This document shows, in pieces, positions 54,428 to 63,475 of a DNA stretch of 64,000 nucleotides. Source of the stretch: Pseudomonas simiae (GTDB lineage Bacteria; Pseudomonadota; Gammaproteobacteria; Pseudomonadales; Pseudomonadaceae); NCBI RefSeq assembly GCF_900111895.1, contig NZ_FOKB01000003.1, positions 534,869 through 598,868 on the forward strand, read 5' to 3'. Within the stretch, counting starts at the first letter, position 1. Every line of letters begins with the position of its first letter. Below the pieces are notes generated by a model. That model was not told the DNA's origin, ran no database searches, and was given only the letters and a program-made list of their open reading frames with translations. The translations under genes and the position numbers were made by a program.

Positions 54428-55324
54428 ATGAATGCGCTGACTCTGCCGGATATCGCCGCGCAGGCTTCACGCCAAGCCTTGCCACTCGACTGGGTAGGCA
54501 TGTGTGGCATCGCCCTGCCCATTCTCATCGACGGACAACGCCTGACTGCCACCGCGGATGCCGGCGTGAGTCTGGACGATGGCGCCGCCCGTGGCATTCA
54601 TATGTCACGCCTGTACCTGGCATTGGAGATGCTCGACCAACAGCCTCTTACGCCTGCACTTCTGCGTAATGTACTGCAGCGTTTTCTCGACAGTCATGAA
54701 GGTTTATCTAACAACGCCTACCTGCGTATCCACACCGATTTGCTGCTGAAACGCCCAGCGCTGGTGAGCCCCCTGGCCGGCTGGAAAGGCTACCCGGTGA
54801 GCATCGAGGCGCGTCTGGAAAACCAGATGTTCCACGTGGAACTAAAAATTGACGTTACTTATTCCTCAACCTGTCCTTGCTCCGCTGCCCTCGCCAGGCA
54901 GTTGATTCAGCAGCAATTTCTTGAAGACTTCGCCAACACGCCTTTACAGCATGAAGACGTATTGAGCTGGCTTGGCTCCGCCAACGGCATCGTCGCGACA
55001 CCCCACAGCCAGCGCAGCAGCGCGCAACTACTGATTGCATTGGACAGCGAACACCCCAGCCTGCCCATCACCGAGCTGATCGATAACGTCGAAGCTGCCC
55101 TCGGCACCGCCGTACAAACCGCCGTAAAACGGGCGGACGAACAAGCCTTCGCACTGGCCAATGGGCAGAACCTGATGTTCTGCGAAGACGCCGCCCGCCG
55201 CCTGAACCTCGCCTTGAAACGCTCGGATGCCGTCAAAGCCTTCCACCTGAAAGTGATCCACGCCGAAAGCCTGCACGCGCACGATGCCGTGGCTGAAAGC
55301 CGCTGGACGAGACACCCTGCATGA
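54428..55324 (+). CDS. folE2: GTP cyclohydrolase, FolE2 (metal-promiscuous)
   Basis: Makes dihydroneopterin triphosphate from GTP, the first step of folate synthesis; it can replace the zinc-dependent FolE. It has 298 residues with DWVGMCGIALPI, NAYLRIHTDLLLKRPALVSPLAGWKGYP and the catalytic Cys in SSTCPCSAALARQ. The ATG at 54428 (MNALTLPDIA) is preferred over 54413. It is the first gene after the Zur box and overlaps the next ATG by 4 bases. Confidence 0.94.
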   Translation: MNALTLPDIAAQASRQALPLDWVGMCGIALPILIDGQRLTATADAGVSLDDGAARGIHMSRLYLALEMLDQQPLTPALLRNVLQRFLDSHEGLSNNAYLRIHTDLLLKRPALVSPLAGWKGYPVSIEARLENQMFHVELKIDVTYSSTCPCSAALARQLIQQQFLEDFANTPLQHEDVLSWLGSANGIVATPHSQRSSAQLLIALDSEHPSLPITELIDNVEAALGTAVQTAVKRADEQAFALANGQNLMFCEDAARRLNLALKRSDAVKAFHLKVIHAESLHAHDAVAESRWTRHPA

Positions 55325-55992
55325 TCACCTGTACCGCTTTACGCTGGGGCGCACCCGGCCAACCGCTGACGCCCGCCATCGACCTCACGCTGGAAAAAGG
55401 CAGCCTCACCGGCATCATCGGCGCCAACGGCACCGGCAAGAGCAGCCTGCTCAAAGTTATCGCCGGCCTGCAAAAACCGCTGGCGGGCAAAGTGACGGTG
55501 GACGTTCCACGCCGTGGCGGCCTGTCGTTCCTGCCCCAGCAGCAACACTTGGACCGACAGTTCCCCATTAGCCTGCAAGAGCTGGTCGCCGCCGGTTTCT
55601 GGGGCACGCAACAACGGTCACCGCAACACCGCAGCCAGCGCCTGGAAGCGGTACTCGAAGAGTGGTGCCTGAGCGGCCTGGAAAACCGTCCGTTGATGGC
55701 CTTGTCCGGAGGTGAATTGCAGCGCGCTCTGCTCGCCCGCATGAGCTTGGCGGAGGCTCCGGTTCTGCTGCTCGATGAGCCCCACGCCGCCCTCGATGAA
55801 GAAGGCCAGTCGCTGTGCTGGAAACACATCCACGCCTGGCACGACGCCGGTCGCACGCTGATCGTGGTCTGTCATGATCTCGCCGCAGTACGCCACCACA
55901 CCCCGCACGTGGTGCAGATCAAAAGCACCGGCTGCGTATTCGGCCCAAGCAAAGAGCTGATCCGTCCGCAGCCACAGATGCAGGTGGCCTGA
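55321..55992 (+). CDS. Zinc/manganese ABC transporter ATPase
   Basis: A 223-residue ATP-binding subunit of a metal importer. Walker A is GANGTGKSSLLKV, signature LSGGELQRALLARM, Walker B VLLLDEPHAALDEEG and switch His in VVCHDLAAV. It overlaps folE2 by 4 bases and the permease gene by 1 base (TGATG), so translation is coupled. It is part of a Zur-box operon, hence zinc is the likely metal; a separate znuABC probably exists elsewhere. Confidence 0.92.
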   Translation: MITCTALRWGAPGQPLTPAIDLTLEKGSLTGIIGANGTGKSSLLKVIAGLQKPLAGKVTVDVPRRGGLSFLPQQQHLDRQFPISLQELVAAGFWGTQQRSPQHRSQRLEAVLEEWCLSGLENRPLMALSGGELQRALLARMSLAEAPVLLLDEPHAALDEEGQSLCWKHIHAWHDAGRTLIVVCHDLAAVRHHTPHVVQIKSTGCVFGPSKELIRPQPQMQVA

Positions 55993-56858
55993 TGCACTTC
56001 GCCGCCCACCTGTGGATGCCCTTCGTCGACTTCGTCTTCATGCGCCGCGCCCTCATCGGTGGACTGGTGCTCGCCTGCAGCACCGCGCCACTGGGGGTAT
56101 TCCTGATCCTGCGGCGCATGAGCCTGATCGGTGACGCCGTCGCCCACGGCATTCTGCCCGGCGCCGCCCTCGGCTTCTGGTTCGCCGGCCTCAGCCTGCC
56201 CGCCCTGACCATCGGCGGCCTCGGCGCGGGCCTAAGCATGGCCGGCTTGTCCGCCTGGATCACCCGCCGCACCGGCCTGCGCGAAGACGCCAGCCTCGCC
56301 GCTATCTACCCCATCTCCCTTGCCGCCGGCGTGCTGATCCTCGGCCTCGCCGGCAAACGCCTGGACCTGCTGCACCTGCTGTTTGGCTCCGCCCTGGCCG
56401 TGGACGGAACCACCCTCACCGGCATGCTTTGGGTTTCCAGCTTCAGCCTGATCGCCATGGCCGTGATCTACAAACCCCTGCTGCTGGACACCCTGGACCC
56501 GCTGTTCCTGCAGACCGTCAGCCGCCTTGGCCCGTTGGCCCATGGCTTGTTCCTGACCTTGGTGGTGCTGAACCTGGTGATTGGCTTCCAGGCCATCGGC
56601 GCCTTGATGGTGGTGGGCTTGATGATGTTACCGGCCATCGCTTCACGCTTCTGGAGCCGGCGCCTGCCGGTGTTGATCGCGGTATCGGCAGTGCTGGGAT
56701 GCCTGTCGGTGTGGTTGGGTTTGCTGCTGTCGTTCTACTACTCGTTGCCCAGCGGCCCGGCCATCGTGCTGGTGGCTGGCGCCGGGTACCTGCTGTCCGT
56801 GGTCTTCGGTCCGGTGCACGGTTTGCTGCGCCGCCCACCCTTGCTGTCATCCCAATGA
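55992..56858 (+). CDS. Metal ABC transporter permease
   Basis: A 288-residue inner-membrane permease of the ZnuB/MntB (ABC-3) family with about eight helices. Conserved features are FMRRALIGGLVLACSTAPLG, LIGDAVAHGILPGAALGFW and GLMMLPAIASRFWSRRLPVL. It is coupled to the ATPase gene by a TGATG overlap. The binding-protein gene follows 11 bp later. Specificity is inferred from the Zur control, not from the permease itself. Confidence 0.92.
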   Translation: MHFAAHLWMPFVDFVFMRRALIGGLVLACSTAPLGVFLILRRMSLIGDAVAHGILPGAALGFWFAGLSLPALTIGGLGAGLSMAGLSAWITRRTGLREDASLAAIYPISLAAGVLILGLAGKRLDLLHLLFGSALAVDGTTLTGMLWVSSFSLIAMAVIYKPLLLDTLDPLFLQTVSRLGPLAHGLFLTLVVLNLVIGFQAIGALMVVGLMMLPAIASRFWSRRLPVLIAVSAVLGCLSVWLGLLLSFYYSLPSGPAIVLVAGAGYLLSVVFGPVHGLLRRPPLLSSQ

Positions 56859-56869
56859 GGTGTTTCCCG

Positions 56870-57748
56870 ATGCGCGCCCTACTCGTGCTGTTCAGTCTCG
56901 TCCTGTCGTTGTCGACGGCCCAGGCCGCAGACAAGCTTCAGGTGGTTACCAGCTTCAGTATCCTTGATGACATCACCCACCAGATCGGTGGCGATCACAT
57001 CCAGATCAGCAACATGGTCGGCCCTGACGCCGACGCTCATACCTACGAACCCACCCCCGACGATGCCAAGGCGTTGCTCAAGGCCAAGGTGATCATCAAG
57101 AATGGCTTGGGCTTCGAACCCTGGCTGGACCGCCTGGTGACCAGCACCGAAACCAAAGCCACGGTGGTAACCGCCAGCAAGGGCGTGATCTCCCACACCA
57201 TGGAAGAGGACGGCGAGACCATCCCTGACCCGCACGCCTGGCACAACCTGGCCAACGCCGAAATCTACGTGAACAACATCACCAAGGCGCTGATCGCTGC
57301 TGACCCGGCCAACAAAGCCGACTACCAACAGAACAGCCAAACCTACCTGAAAGAAATCTATCGCCTGCTGGCCGAAGCCAAGACCAAGTTCGGCGCACTG
57401 CCCGCCGGCAACCGACGCATCGTCACCTCCCACGACGCCTTCGGTTACCTGGGCCAAGCCTATGGCATCGAGTTCCTGGCGCCCCAGGGCCTGTCCACCG
57501 AGCGCGAGCCGTCCGCTGCCGAAGTGGCAGCGCTGATCACCCAGATCCGTAAAGACAAAGTCAAAGCCGTGTTCATGGAAAACATCAAAGATTCGCGCTT
57601 GCTCAAGCAGATCGCTGACGAAAGCGGCGCGCAGATCGGCGGCACGCTGTACTCCGATGCCCTCGCCGCAGAAGGCCCGGCCAGCACCTTTACCGGTCTG
57701 TTCGAATACAACCTCAACACTCTGTGCACGGCCCTGAGCAAACCATGA
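56870..57748 (+). CDS. Metal-binding protein of the zinc ABC importer
   Basis: Periplasmic cluster A-I binding protein of 292 residues with a signal peptide (ending AQAAD). Predicted metal ligands are the His in DADAHTYEPTPDD, the His in PDPHAWHN, the His in TSHDAFGYL and the Asp in YSDAL. The acidic/His-rich loop typical of ZnuA is absent. The ATG at 56870 has TGAGGTG. Its stop overlaps the next ATG by 4 bases. Under Zur control it is probably for zinc, though Mn-type proteins share this form. Confidence 0.92.
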   Translation: MRALLVLFSLVLSLSTAQAADKLQVVTSFSILDDITHQIGGDHIQISNMVGPDADAHTYEPTPDDAKALLKAKVIIKNGLGFEPWLDRLVTSTETKATVVTASKGVISHTMEEDGETIPDPHAWHNLANAEIYVNNITKALIAADPANKADYQQNSQTYLKEIYRLLAEAKTKFGALPAGNRRIVTSHDAFGYLGQAYGIEFLAPQGLSTEREPSAAEVAALITQIRKDKVKAVFMENIKDSRLLKQIADESGAQIGGTLYSDALAAEGPASTFTGLFEYNLNTLCTALSKP

Positions 57749-58158
57749 CTTTGAGCATGCTCGACCTGGAAGGGGCTGCCGTCGGTAGCCGCTTTCCACT
57801 CGAACCCGTGCTCGACGCCTTGCCGTGGAACCGCGATGGCCTGATCGCCGCCATCGCCCAGCAACACGGCAGTGGCGAGGTATTGATGCTGGCCTGGATG
57901 AACCGCCAGGCCCTCAAGGAAACCTTGGACACCGGGCAAGTCTGCTACTGGTCGCGCTCACGCCATCAGTTGTGGCGCAAGGGCGAAAGCTCCGGGCACT
58001 GGCAACAGTTGGTGGAAGCACGCCTGGATTGCGACGGCGACGCGGTGCTGCTGATCGTCGACCAGCAAGGCCCGGCGTGCCACACCGGACGGCCCACCTG
58101 CTTCTACAACGCCATCGACGGCGACTACGTTCACATCATTACGGAGCCCCTCGCATGA
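57745..58158 (+). CDS. Phosphoribosyl-AMP cyclohydrolase paralogue (HisI-like)
   Basis: A 137-residue HisI-family enzyme for the third step of histidine synthesis. Conserved segments are VLMLAWMNRQALKETLDTGQVCYWSRSRHQLWRKGE, LDCDGDAVLLIV and GPACHTGRPTCFY, including the three metal Cys (LDCD, ACHTG, TCF). The N-terminal ~20 residues are longer than usual. In a Zur operon it probably backs up the housekeeping zinc enzyme. It overlaps the binding-protein gene and the carbonic-anhydrase gene by 4 bases each. Confidence 0.9.
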   Translation: MTLSMLDLEGAAVGSRFPLEPVLDALPWNRDGLIAAIAQQHGSGEVLMLAWMNRQALKETLDTGQVCYWSRSRHQLWRKGESSGHWQQLVEARLDCDGDAVLLIVDQQGPACHTGRPTCFYNAIDGDYVHIITEPLA

Positions 58159-58715
58159 TCCGCAAAAATCCGTCCGGCGATCTGCCCGTGATTGCCGAAT
58201 CGGCCTACGTCGACAAGACCGCCATCATCTGCGGAAAAGTCATCATTGGCGAAAACGTTTTCGTCGGGCCCTACGCTGTGATCCGTGCCGACGAAGTCGA
58301 CGCCAGCGGTGGTATGGACCCGATCGTCATCGGCGCCAACTCCAATATCCAGGACGGCGTGGTCATCCACTCCAAGTCCGGCGCGGCGGTGACGATCGGC
58401 GAGTTCACGTCCATTGCACACCGTTCCATCGTCCACGGCCCCTGCACCGTCGGCGACCGTGTGTTTATCGGTTTCAACAGCGTGTTGTTCAACTGCGCCG
58501 TGGGCGACGGCTGCGTGGTGCGCCACAACTCGGTGGTCGACGGCCGCGACTTGCCCGCCGCGTTCTATGTGCCCTCCACGACCCGCATCGGGCCACACAC
58601 CGACCTCTCGCAGTTCCCCCCCGTGAGCGTCAGCGCCTCGGAATTTTCCGAAGACGTGGCACGCACCAACGTTGATTTGGTGCGCGGCTACAAAGCCCTG
58701 CAAAACGAGTTCTGA
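58155..58715 (+). CDS. Gamma-class carbonic anhydrase-like protein
   Basis: Left-handed beta-helix protein of 186 residues (repeated hexapeptides such as AIICGKVIIGENVFVGPYAVIRADE). The three metal His of gamma-carbonic anhydrases are present: VVIHSK, AHRS and IVHG (the last two five residues apart, as in Cam). Gamma enzymes can use iron or cobalt, so it may replace a zinc beta-carbonic anhydrase in shortage. The ATG overlaps the HisI-like stop by 4 bases. Activity is not proven for all members. Confidence 0.9.
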   Translation: MIRKNPSGDLPVIAESAYVDKTAIICGKVIIGENVFVGPYAVIRADEVDASGGMDPIVIGANSNIQDGVVIHSKSGAAVTIGEFTSIAHRSIVHGPCTVGDRVFIGFNSVLFNCAVGDGCVVRHNSVVDGRDLPAAFYVPSTTRIGPHTDLSQFPPVSVSASEFSEDVARTNVDLVRGYKALQNEF

Positions 58716-58718
58716 ACC

Positions 58719-60056
58719 ATGAGCCGCCTGCTGATCCGCAACGCCCGCCTGGTGAACGAAGGCCAGGAATTCGACGCCGATGTGCTGGTCGCCAATGGCC
58801 GTATCGAGAAAATTGCCAGCAGCCTGCAAGGCTACAACGAGCCCGTGGAAATCGACGCTCAAGGCCAATGGCTGCTACCCGGAATGATCGATGACCAAGT
58901 GCACTTTCGCGAACCTGGCGCGCCGGAAAAAGGCAGTTTCTACAGCGAATCCAGGGCAGCGGTAGCCGGTGGTATCACCAGCTTCATGGACATGCCCAAC
59001 ACCCATCCCGCCACCCTTGACCTGGATGCCCTGACCGACAAGAAACGCCGCGCCGCCCTGCACTCGGTAGCCAACTATGGTTTTCACTTCGGCGTAAGCA
59101 ACGACAACCTCGACACCGTCGCCGCCCTCGACCCGCGCGAGGTGGCCGGGGTCAAAGTGTTCATGGGCGCTTCGACCGGCAATATGTTGGTCGACGATCC
59201 GCGGATCCTGGAACGCCTGTTTGCCGAGGTTCCCACGATTCTGCTGGCCCATTGCGAACACACACCAAGCATCCAGGCCAATGAAGCGCGGCTGCGTGAG
59301 CGTTTCGGCGAGCATATCCCCGCCGTCGCGCACCCGCTGATCCGCGATGCCGAGGCATGCTTCCGCTCTTCATCCTTTGCGGTGGAATTGGCCAAGCGCC
59401 ACGGCACCCGCCTGCATGTGCTGCACCTGACCAGCGCACGCGAGCTGGCGCTGTTCGAAGACAAACCCTTGAGCAAAAAACGCATCACCGCCGAAGTCTG
59501 CCTGCACCACTTGATGTTCGATGATCGCGACTACCACCGCCTCGGCCATCAGATCAAATGCAACCCGGCGATCAAGACCCGCGCCGACCGCGACGCCTTG
59601 CGTCAAGCCTTGTTGAGTGATCGTCTGGACGTGATTGGCAGTGACCATGCGCCGCATACGTGGGCACAAAAACAGTTGCGTTATCGCGAGGCGCCGTCGG
59701 GATTACCCCTGGTGCAGCACGCGCTGCCGGCGTTGTTGGAGTTGGTGGCCGACGAGCTGCTGCCGCTGACCACCCTGGTGGCGAAAACCAGTCACCGTGT
59801 GGCCGACTTGTTCGCCATCCCGGATCGCGGCTACCTACGTGAGGGTTATTGGGCCGACCTGGTGTTAATCAAACCGGAGCCCGAAGGCAAACCCGTCAGC
59901 AGCCAGCCGATCCTGGCCCGCTGCGGTTGGACGCCCTTCGCCGAACGCAGCTTTCGCCACAGCGTCAGCACCACCCTGGTTTCCGGCCACTTGGCCTGGC
60001 ACAACGGTCAGGTCGTCGACAGTTGCCAGGGTCTGCCTCTGCACTTTGAGCGCTGA
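58719..60056 (+). CDS. pyrQ: Dihydroorotase paralogue (PyrQ-like)
   Basis: Amidohydrolase of 445 residues that interconverts carbamoyl-aspartate and dihydroorotate for pyrimidines. It starts MSRLLIRNARLVNEGQEF. The metal-site motif reads GMIDDQVHFREPG (Gln in place of the first His of H-x-H). Other sites are MDMPNTHP, the carboxylated Lys region in KVFMGASTGN, LAHCEHT, LHVLHLTSA and the terminal DVIGSDHAPH. The Gln variant occurs in Bacteroidetes-type dihydroorotases. It is the last gene of the folE2 Zur operon, 3 bases after the previous stop. It parallels the pyrQ gene reported beside folE2 in P. aeruginosa. Confidence 0.92.
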   Translation: MSRLLIRNARLVNEGQEFDADVLVANGRIEKIASSLQGYNEPVEIDAQGQWLLPGMIDDQVHFREPGAPEKGSFYSESRAAVAGGITSFMDMPNTHPATLDLDALTDKKRRAALHSVANYGFHFGVSNDNLDTVAALDPREVAGVKVFMGASTGNMLVDDPRILERLFAEVPTILLAHCEHTPSIQANEARLRERFGEHIPAVAHPLIRDAEACFRSSSFAVELAKRHGTRLHVLHLTSARELALFEDKPLSKKRITAEVCLHHLMFDDRDYHRLGHQIKCNPAIKTRADRDALRQALLSDRLDVIGSDHAPHTWAQKQLRYREAPSGLPLVQHALPALLELVADELLPLTTLVAKTSHRVADLFAIPDRGYLREGYWADLVLIKPEPEGKPVSSQPILARCGWTPFAERSFRHSVSTTLVSGHLAWHNGQVVDSCQGLPLHFER

Positions 60057-60068
60057 CCCCACGCACAC

Positions 60069-60094
60069 CTGTAGGCGCAAGCTCGCGCCTACAG
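60069..60094. repeat. Palindrome after pyrQ
   Basis: CTGTAGGCGC / GCGCCTACAG, 10-bp perfect arms, 6-base loop, in the 47-bp gap between the converging pyrQ and DUF3617 genes. It is a second REP type that may end both transcripts. Confidence 0.75.
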
Positions 60095-60103
60095 AGGGGG
60101 AAG

Positions 60104-60625
60104 TCAGGCGCGAGGCTTGACCGTTCCGCAATCGTTGCCCAGCCACTGGGCATGGCTGTCCAGGCTGCCCTTCTGCTGAATGCCAGTGGCATTGAAGGTG
60201 CCGTTGACGGTGGTGCTGAATTCTTTCTGGCTTTGGAAGGTAGCGACGCCAGTGCCCTGGGCTTTCGGGCAACTGAAGCGGAATTTCCACTGATTGCCGG
60301 TCTTGTCGGTCACTTCCTGTTTGCAGCCCGATTGTGGGTCGGTCAGCGGGATCGAATCGGAGGCGACTTGAGCTGGGGTCAGGCACACCTGCACGCCTTT
60401 ACCGGCCATGGTGATGCCTTGTTTTTCCAGCATGGCGCGCTGTTCCGGGGTCATCTGTTGCTTAAGCTGACCGAGGATCAGCGACAGGTCCGGCAGGTCC
60501 TGGTTATCGACTTTCATATTGCTGGTGGTCAGTTCCCACAAGCCCGGCGCCAGCATCTGCGCCTGCGCCGCCACCGGCAGCGACAAACCAATCATCATGG
60601 CCAAAGACAGCAGACGAGCATTCAT
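60104..60625 (-). CDS. DUF3617 exported protein
   Basis: A 173-residue protein with a signal peptide (ending AAQAQ). The mature part begins MLAPGLWELTT and has the family segments MTPEQRAMLEKQGI, VQVCLTP, SGCKQEV and KFRFSCPKAQGTGVATFQS. The four Cys may form disulfides. DUF3617 proteins are periplasmic and of unknown role. The ATG at 60625 has CAGGAG. It is divergent from cardiolipin synthase. Confidence 0.88.
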   Translation of the reverse strand: MNARLLSLAMMIGLSLPVAAQAQMLAPGLWELTTSNMKVDNQDLPDLSLILGQLKQQMTPEQRAMLEKQGITMAGKGVQVCLTPAQVASDSIPLTDPQSGCKQEVTDKTGNQWKFRFSCPKAQGTGVATFQSQKEFSTTVNGTFNATGIQQKGSLDSHAQWLGNDCGTVKPRA

Positions 60626-60756
60626 CGGGTAACTCCTGGGTAATGTTGGGCGTTAGACGCCGCAAAGGTGCCAGGGTTGCACGGCAAATAAAATAGCGAC
60701 ATTCCTGACCAGACATGGTCTGTTAGGCACTTGGATTGCCTGGAGTAACGTCGTCC

Positions 60757-62196
60757 ATGGATTTTTTTGGCCCGCACCTGCTCGCCTACTTCATCGCCAC
60801 ACTGCATTTTCTCGGGACCCTCGCCGCGATTCACGCGGTGCTGACCGTCAGGACCGCCCAAGGCTCGATCGCCTGGGCATTGTCGCTGATGTTCATGCCC
60901 TACCTCACGCTGATCCCGTACCTGATCTTCGGCCGGAGCACGTTCGACGCCTACATCCAGGCCCGTCGCCAGGCCAACCAGGAAATGCACACCGCCATTG
61001 CCGAGCTGAACTGGCGCCCATGGGTCGAAGAAGCCCTGGCCGCCCGTAACTCCAGCGCCTATGCCTCGCTGCGCGCCATGCCCAAGCTGGGCCGCATGCC
61101 GTGCCTGGCCAACAATGAAGTGCGTTTGCTGATCAATGGCGACGCCACCTTCGGCGCGATCTTCGAGGCGATTCGCAACGCCAGGACGGCGGTGTTGTTC
61201 CAGTTTTTCATCATTCATGACGACGACCTTGGCCGACAGTTGCACGTCCTATTGAAGGAAAAGGCCGCAGAGGGTGTCGCCATTTACGTGCTGTATGACC
61301 GTATCGGCAGCCACGCCCTGCCCCATCGTTATGTGCAATCCCTGCGCGACGCCGGAGTCAACGTGAAAGCCTTCGCCACCCGCAGCGGCTGGCTCAATCG
61401 CTTTCAGGTCAACTTCCGCAACCACCGCAAGATCGTGGTGGTGGATGGCATCACCGGGTTTGTCGGCGGGCATAACGTCGGCGATGAATACCTGGGCAAG
61501 CAACCACCGCTGGCACCGTGGCGCGATACCCATGTGCAGGTGATCGGCCCGGTGGTGGCGTGCTTGCAGGAATCGTTTGCCGAAGACTGGTTCTGGGCTG
61601 CGCGAGAACTGCCGCCACTGATATTGCCGGACGCCTACCCCGAAGACGGCGTGCTCTGCCAATTGCTCGCCAGCGGTCCAGCCGACCCCTATGAAACCTG
61701 CTCACTGTTTTTCGTCGAAGCCATCCATGCAGCGACTGAGCGCGTATGGATCACCAGCCCCTACTTCATCCCCGACGAAGCGGTGTTTTCCGCCCTGCGC
61801 CTGGCAGTGCTGCGGGGTGTCGATGTGCGCCTTCTGCTGCCCTCACGGCCTGATCACCGCATCGTCTACGCCGCGTCCAGCCTTTACGCGATCGAAGCTG
61901 TGCGAGCTGGCGTGCGGGTGTTCCGCTATACCCCAGGCTTCCTGCATCAGAAGGTGGTGTTGGTTGACAACGAAATCAGCGCCATCGGCAGTGCGAACAT
62001 GGACAACCGTTCGTTCAGGCTGAATTTCGAAGTGATGTTGCTGACGGTCGACGAGGCCTTCGCCAAGGAAGTCGAACACATGCTGCTGGACGACTTCTCC
62101 CTGGCCCATGAAGTCAGCCAGGCAGAAAGCCGCGAAACCCGCCGCCTTCAACAACTGGGCATGCGGGTTGCGCGGCTGATTTCACCGATTTTGTAA
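60757..62196 (+). CDS. cls: Cardiolipin synthase
   Basis: Phospholipase-D-superfamily synthase that condenses phosphatidylglycerol molecules into cardiolipin in the inner membrane. It has 479 residues, two N-terminal helices (about 5-25 and 38-60) and two HKD motifs: [17 protein letters not shown] (about 220) and [17 protein letters not shown] (about 400). The ATG at 60757 (MDFFGPHLL) is preferred over an upstream TTG; GGAG lies rather far upstream. It ends 5 bp from the convergent cfa gene. Confidence 0.93.
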   Translation: MDFFGPHLLAYFIATLHFLGTLAAIHAVLTVRTAQGSIAWALSLMFMPYLTLIPYLIFGRSTFDAYIQARRQANQEMHTAIAELNWRPWVEEALAARNSSAYASLRAMPKLGRMPCLANNEVRLLINGDATFGAIFEAIRNARTAVLFQFFIIHDDDLGRQLHVLLKEKAAEGVAIYVLYDRIGSHALPHRYVQSLRDAGVNVKAFATRSGWLNRFQVNFRNHRKIVVVDGITGFVGGHNVGDEYLGKQPPLAPWRDTHVQVIGPVVACLQESFAEDWFWAARELPPLILPDAYPEDGVLCQLLASGPADPYETCSLFFVEAIHAATERVWITSPYFIPDEAVFSALRLAVLRGVDVRLLLPSRPDHRIVYAASSLYAIEAVRAGVRVFRYTPGFLHQKVVLVDNEISAIGSANMDNRSFRLNFEVMLLTVDEAFAKEVEHMLLDDFSLAHEVSQAESRETRRLQQLGMRVARLISPIL

Positions 62197-62201
62197 CCCA
62201 C

Positions 62202-63386
62202 TCAACGGTAGATATCTTCCCGTGTCCAAGGCAGGTCATGGCTGCCATCGGCATGGGGTTTCACCGCCAGAATCTGGTGCAGGTTGATCCAGCCCCGCGC
62301 AAACGCATACGCACAACCCGCCAGGTACAGCCGCCAGATGCGCAACGCTTGCTCCGGCACCATTTTCGCCGCCGCTTCAAGGTTGTCTTCCAGGCGCTCG
62401 CTCCAATGGTCCAAGGTGCGCGCGTAGTGCAGGCGCAGGCTTTCGACGTCGACCACTTCCAGCCCGACTTCGCTGATCTCGGCCGTCATCATCGCCAAAT
62501 GCGGCAGTTCGCCGTTGGGGAACACGTAACGCTCGATGAACTCCCCGGCGCCGCGCCCTACAGGACGACCGTCGGTGTGCTTGGCGGTAATGCCGTGGTT
62601 CATCACCAGGCCGCCTTCGCGCACCGCGCCGAACAGGATCTTGCAGTACTCCGCCAGGTTGGCGTGGCCGACGTGTTCGAACATACCCACGCTGACCACT
62701 TTGTCGAAACGGCCGTCTTGCGGCAGGTCACGGTAGTCGAGCAATTGCAGGTCCACCTGTTCTTCCAGGCCTTCGGCTTTGACCCGTTCCCGCGCCAGCG
62801 CCAACTGCTCCCGGCTCAGGGTGATGCCAAACACCTTGACCCCGAATTCCCGCGCAGCAAACCGCGCCAGCCCGCCCCAGCCACAGCCGACATCGAGCAA
62901 GTACTCACCTGGCTGCAACCGCAACTTGCGGCACAGGTGGCGGAATTTGTCTTGTTGGGCCTGATCGATGGATTCGCTGCCGGTTTCGAAATAACCGCAG
63001 GAGTACGCCATGTCCTGGTCCAGCCACAGCTGGTAGAACTCATTGGACAGGTCGTAATGGTAGGAAATAGCCGCTGCGTCAGTGGCCTTGTCGTGGATCG
63101 AGCGCACCGGACGACTCCCCTCGTCGTCTGCGATCAGGGCGTGACTCAATTCATCACAAACCCGGATGACCTCGGAGATGGAGCCTTCCAGCTCCAACTT
63201 TCCCTCGACGAAGGCTTCGCCCAGTGAATCGAGCGTTGGATGGGACAGCTGGGTCACGACCGTGGGGTCCTTCACCACGATGGTCACACTGGGCTCGGGG
63301 CCCAAGTTGAATTCATGGCCGTCCCAGAGTCGAAGACGCAGCGGTAGCTGAAGATTCTGTAAGGCCGGTGGAAGTTGCGCGAGCAT
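62202..63386 (-). CDS. cfa: Cyclopropane-fatty-acyl-phospholipid synthase
   Basis: SAM-dependent enzyme of 394 residues that adds a methylene bridge to unsaturated acyl chains of membrane lipids. The N-terminal lipid-binding part (about 1-100) is followed by ISYHYDLSNEFYQLWLD, the SAM motif LLDVGCGWGGLARFAA, SVGMFEHVGHANL and the C-terminal HYARTLDHWSERLE. The ATG at 63386 has a GGGGGGAT ribosome site. It converges on cls, so cardiolipin and cyclopropane functions lie side by side. Usually stationary-phase induced; no promoter element was assigned. Confidence 0.93.
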   Translation of the reverse strand: MLAQLPPALQNLQLPLRLRLWDGHEFNLGPEPSVTIVVKDPTVVTQLSHPTLDSLGEAFVEGKLELEGSISEVIRVCDELSHALIADDEGSRPVRSIHDKATDAAAISYHYDLSNEFYQLWLDQDMAYSCGYFETGSESIDQAQQDKFRHLCRKLRLQPGEYLLDVGCGWGGLARFAAREFGVKVFGITLSREQLALARERVKAEGLEEQVDLQLLDYRDLPQDGRFDKVVSVGMFEHVGHANLAEYCKILFGAVREGGLVMNHGITAKHTDGRPVGRGAGEFIERYVFPNGELPHLAMMTAEISEVGLEVVDVESLRLHYARTLDHWSERLEDNLEAAAKMVPEQALRIWRLYLAGCAYAFARGWINLHQILAVKPHADGSHDLPWTREDIYR

Positions 63387-63442
63387 GGATGATCCCCCCT
63401 TGTTTCAGACGTCTGCTGAGAGGTTAGACCATCCGAAGACAA

Positions 63443-63475
63443 AGTAGGAGGCTATCGATTTGATAGCGCTCTACT
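63443..63475 (-). terminator. Stem-loop at the end of the DUF2063 gene
   Basis: Two-part stem AGTAGGAGGCTATC / GATAGCGCTCTACT with one internal mismatch region, overlapping the stop codon of the DUF2063 gene. There is only a short U-run after it on the minus strand (TTTG), so termination strength is uncertain. Confidence 0.5.
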
